In this document: piece by piece, positions 13,510 to 15,251 of the stretch
Position numbering within the stretch: position 1 is the stretch's first letter
Layout: every line of letters starts with the position of its first letter
Source: an uncultured Campylobacter sp.
GTDB taxonomy: Bacteria > Campylobacterota > Campylobacteria > Campylobacterales > Campylobacteraceae
Length of the DNA: 15,251 bases
Direction of reading: 5' to 3'
NCBI GenBank assembly: GCA_938036585.1
Contig: CALHQN010000128.1
Span: 1-15,251 of the forward strand
The notes under the pieces: generated by a model
Databases searched by the model: none
What the model was told of the DNA's origin: nothing
The model's input: only the letters and a program-made list of their open reading frames with translations
Program-made: the position numbers and the translations under genes

Positions 13510-14646
13510 CTATTTTTTAGATTTTTCTAGTGCGGCGGCAAGATCCGCTATGAGATCGTCCGCGTTTTCGATGCCTATGGCTAGGCGCAGCAAATTTTGA
13601 CTGATGCCGATGCGCTCTTGCAGCTCGCGCGGATAGCTCTCGTGCGTCATCGACGCGGGGTGGCAGATCAGGCTCTCTACGCCGCCCAGGCTCACGGCTA
13701 GATCAAATAGCTCAAGGCTGCGTGCAAAGGTTTTATAGTCGTATTGCGGCTTAAGCACCAGCGAGATGACCGCTCCAATACCGCTAGCTTGGCGATCTTG
13801 TATCTCTTTTTCGTTAGCCGAATACGAACCTGCAAAATTTACCGCCTCTACCGCAGGATTGCCGCGTAAAAATTCTATTATCTTTAGCGTATTTTCGCTC
13901 TGGCGGTCGAAGCGCACGCTTAGCGTTTTAAGCCCGCGTATGAGCGAATACGCGTCGGTAGGCGATAGCGTCGCGCCCAGAGTGTTTTTCATAAACTGAA
14001 TTCTTGCGGCAAGCTCATCGTCATTCGTCGTAACGATGCCGGCGATCAGATCGGCATGCCCGCCTATGTATTTGGTCGCGCTATAAACCACGACGTCTGC
14101 GCCGTGCTCTAGCGGGCGCTGATAATATGGGGTCAAAAAGGTATTATCCATAACCACGAGCGCGCCGTTTTTGTGCGCGAGCTCGCTGATACGCTCAATA
14201 TCGGTTACTCGCAAAAGCGGATTTGATGGCGTTTCGATGAAGACCATTTTGACGTCGCTCGGAATTTCGGTGATCGAATTCAGATCGTCCACCAAGTCGT
14301 AATTGACCCCTTGATTTTTAAAAATCCCGCTTACGTAGCGATAGGTGCCGCCGTAAACGTTGTTATTTAGCAGCACGCGATCGCCGCTTTTAAGCAGCGC
14401 GAATGCAGCGCTCGTAGCCGCCATACCCGAGGTTAGCGCGAAGGCGTATTTGCTGCCTTCAAATTTTGCAAAAAGTTCCTCGAAGGCGTTGCGCGTAGGA
14501 TTTGCGCCGCGCGAATAGGCGTATTTGCCGAAATCATCCAGGCTTTCTTGCACGAAGGTGCTGGCTAGATATATCGGTGGAATCACCGCGTTGTGGGGGT
14601 TGGACTTGGCCTCTATGCCCTTTACGATTAGGGTATCTATTTTCAT
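13510..14646 (-). CDS. metB: Trans-sulfuration PLP enzyme (cystathionine gamma-synthase/lyase family)
   Basis: A 378-residue cytoplasmic Cys/Met-metabolism enzyme with full family length. Signatures are YSRGANPTR (44-52, contacts to PLP phosphate across the dimer), SGMAA (73-77), VYGGTYR (97-103), ETPSNP (138-143), DNTFLTPYYQRPL with PLP-ring Asp167, SATKYIGGH with PLP-binding Lys192, and SLGGVESLICHPASMTH (319-335). The family includes cystathionine gamma-synthase, gamma-lyase and O-acetylhomoserine sulfhydrylase. Overall shape and ending (IGISQNLLRLAIGIE) fit the MetB/gamma-lyase branch, but substrate choice cannot be fixed by eye, so metB is a provisional symbol. AAGGAG precedes the ATG. 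It stands alone, convergent to polA. Confidence 0.88.
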   Translation of the reverse strand: MKIDTLIVKGIEAKSNPHNAVIPPIYLASTFVQESLDDFGKYAYSRGANPTRNAFEELFAKFEGSKYAFALTSGMAATSAAFALLKSGDRVLLNNNVYGGTYRYVSGIFKNQGVNYDLVDDLNSITEIPSDVKMVFIETPSNPLLRVTDIERISELAHKNGALVVMDNTFLTPYYQRPLEHGADVVVYSATKYIGGHADLIAGIVTTNDDELAARIQFMKNTLGATLSPTDAYSLIRGLKTLSVRFDRQSENTLKIIEFLRGNPAVEAVNFAGSYSANEKEIQDRQASGIGAVISLVLKPQYDYKTFARSLELFDLAVSLGGVESLICHPASMTHESYPRELQERIGISQNLLRLAIGIENADDLIADLAAALEKSKK

Positions 14647-14952
14647 CTTTTCTCCTTAAAAATCGGTAGTATATCCAAAATTTTAAAAATTTATCACGTT
14701 TATCAATTTGTTTATTGTCGATTTGCTCGTTAAAATTTGCCGGATGCAGTGATCTTATGAGCCGAAAAATTCTATCCGCCCTTGCGGCTTTTATTGTTTT
14801 TGAGCGTCTATCGGATTTTAAAATTTACGTAGGTCGTGCTTTGCAAAACCCAATGCGGTGAAATTTGGTCTTGTGCGCCGAGAGCTTTAAATTTAGCCAT
14901 TTAGCGGCGCTTTATTTCCAAGAGTAATCACGTGAGCGAAGCTGCGCAGCTT
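14647..14952. other. 306-base gap upstream of metB-like gene
   Basis: It contains the metB-side promoter near 14668 and A/T-rich DNA up to about 14720; the rest shows no recognised motif. A plus-strand frame at 14757-14861 (34 codons, with a hydrophobic stretch) has no convincing ribosome site. A palindrome lies at the right end. Confidence 0.5.
14668..14673 (-). promoter_or_regulatory. Possible -10 box (TATACT) for the metB-like gene
   Basis: TATACT on the minus strand, 21 bases upstream of the ATG at 14646 and behind A/T-rich sequence. No good -35 box is seen at normal spacing. The short leader leaves no room for a riboswitch between this box and the gene. Confidence 0.35.
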
Positions 14953-14953
14953 C
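14938..14953. repeat. 16-base perfect palindrome at the 3' end of the YjbR gene
   Basis: GAAGCTGCGCAGCTTC is its own reverse complement and touches the last base of the YjbR stop codon (TAG, 14955-14953). In RNA it could form a 6-base stem with a 4-base loop, possibly a weak terminator, but no T run follows on the minus strand. Confidence 0.55.
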
Positions 14954-15251
14954 TATAAAGTCAGCTCAAAGCTGAGACCAATGAGGTCAAAGACCTGCTC
15001 AGGCGCGATTTTAGAGCTTAAATTTACGCTGATCCAGTGCTTTTTATTCATATGATAGGCGGGCAAAATTTGATCTCCGTCGCGCAAAATCGCCGCGAGA
15101 TCAGGCTTGCATTTTAGATTTAGTATTTCTAGCTCCTCTGCGCTTTTAAGCCCCAGTTTGCTGCCGTCCACGCGCATAAAAACGGCGAACCATTTTTGAT
15201 TTTTCGCGTGGCGAAACACGGCAAATTCCGGGTGCTTGTCAAATACTCGCT
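14953..15251 (-). CDS. MmcQ/YjbR family protein (5' end beyond window)
   Basis: The frame stays open to the right window edge: upstream of the GTG at 15219 it reads RVFDKHPEFA in continuity with VFRHAKNQKWFAVFM. That GTG is therefore internal, and the true start lies outside. About 98 codons are visible of a family that is usually about 110-120 residues. The motifs KHPEF, VFRHxxNxKWFA, a middle LNLKCKP and the ending HMNKKHWISV-NL are typical of MmcQ/YjbR (DUF419), a small double-wing protein with a CyaY-like fold, sometimes called DNA-binding. The biochemical role is not established. It points the same way as the metB-like gene but lies 306 bases upstream, so they are probably separate units. 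Confidence 0.87.
   Translation of the reverse strand, partial: RVFDKHPEFAVFRHAKNQKWFAVFMRVDGSKLGLKSAEELEILNLKCKPDLAAILRDGDQILPAYHMNKKHWISVNLSSKIAPEQVFDLIGLSFELTL

Noticed and set aside
14647..14673. SAM or other sulfur-metabolism riboswitch before the metB-like gene
   Set aside because: The likely -10 is only about 20 bases from the ATG, so the leader is too short for a riboswitch.
14757..14861. Small plus-strand frame of 34 codons (MSRKILSALAAFIVFERL...)
   Set aside because: It has a hydrophobic stretch like a small membrane peptide, but no good ribosome site or promoter; too short to support without conservation.
1..15251. Mobile elements, integrase or transposase, tRNA or rRNA genes
   Set aside because: No transposase, integrase or terminal inverted repeats, and no tRNA cloverleaf or rRNA stretch recognised on either strand; gene order in the cosR block resembles C. 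jejuni.

Overview
The window looks like chromosome of a Campylobacter (Campylobacterota, formerly Epsilonproteobacteria), probably one of the GC-richer species of the C. gracilis / rectus / showae kind. The grounds are a near-canonical CosR/HsrA orphan-type regulator, which is a hallmark of this class; a gene order plsY-folB-cosR-(kinase)-fdxB-ppx that, from memory, matches Cj0357c-Cj0353c of C. jejuni; and the very frequent AAATTTAAA / AAATTTTAAA strings inside and between genes. Species cannot be fixed from sequence alone. No mobile element, CRISPR array, rRNA or tRNA was seen.

Layout. (1) 1-442, minus: 5' part of a methylenetetrahydrofolate-reductase-like gene running off the left edge. 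(2) 538-3809, plus: a tightly packed run of a HerA/DUF87-type ATPase, plsY (phospholipid synthesis) and folB (folate synthesis). (3) 3886-7583, plus: cosR, an overlapping sensor histidine kinase, an Alvin/YfhL-type 2[4Fe-4S] ferredoxin and a Ppx/GppA phosphatase. (4) 7584-8280: a 0.7-kb gap between convergent genes with an imperfect 40-bp tandem repeat. (5) 8281-10120, minus: a three-gene operon of a DUF2249 (TusA-like) protein, a polytopic NnrS / heme-copper-oxidase-I-like membrane protein and a MIP18/DUF59 Fe-S assembly protein. (6) 10265-13081, plus: polA, with all three Pol I activities and an unusual Gly/Ser-rich linker. (7) 13082-13509: convergent gap with a strong hairpin. (8) 13510-14646, minus: a trans-sulfuration PLP enzyme (metB-like). 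(9) 14953-15251, minus: an MmcQ/YjbR family gene whose start lies beyond the right edge.

How the parts work together. The most notable unit is block 3. CosR and its Helicobacter homologue HsrA are studied as orphan, phosphorylation-independent regulators with degenerate receivers. Here the receiver keeps the acidic pair, D51, S79 and K101, and a histidine kinase gene overlaps the regulator's 3' end. This suggests that in this lineage CosR is one half of a working two-component system, co-transcribed with a ferredoxin and a (p)ppGpp/polyphosphate-type phosphatase. Block 5 combines three families that recur together around nitric-oxide, respiratory and Fe-S functions and may be a small nitrosative or metal-cofactor stress operon. 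The other genes are housekeeping.
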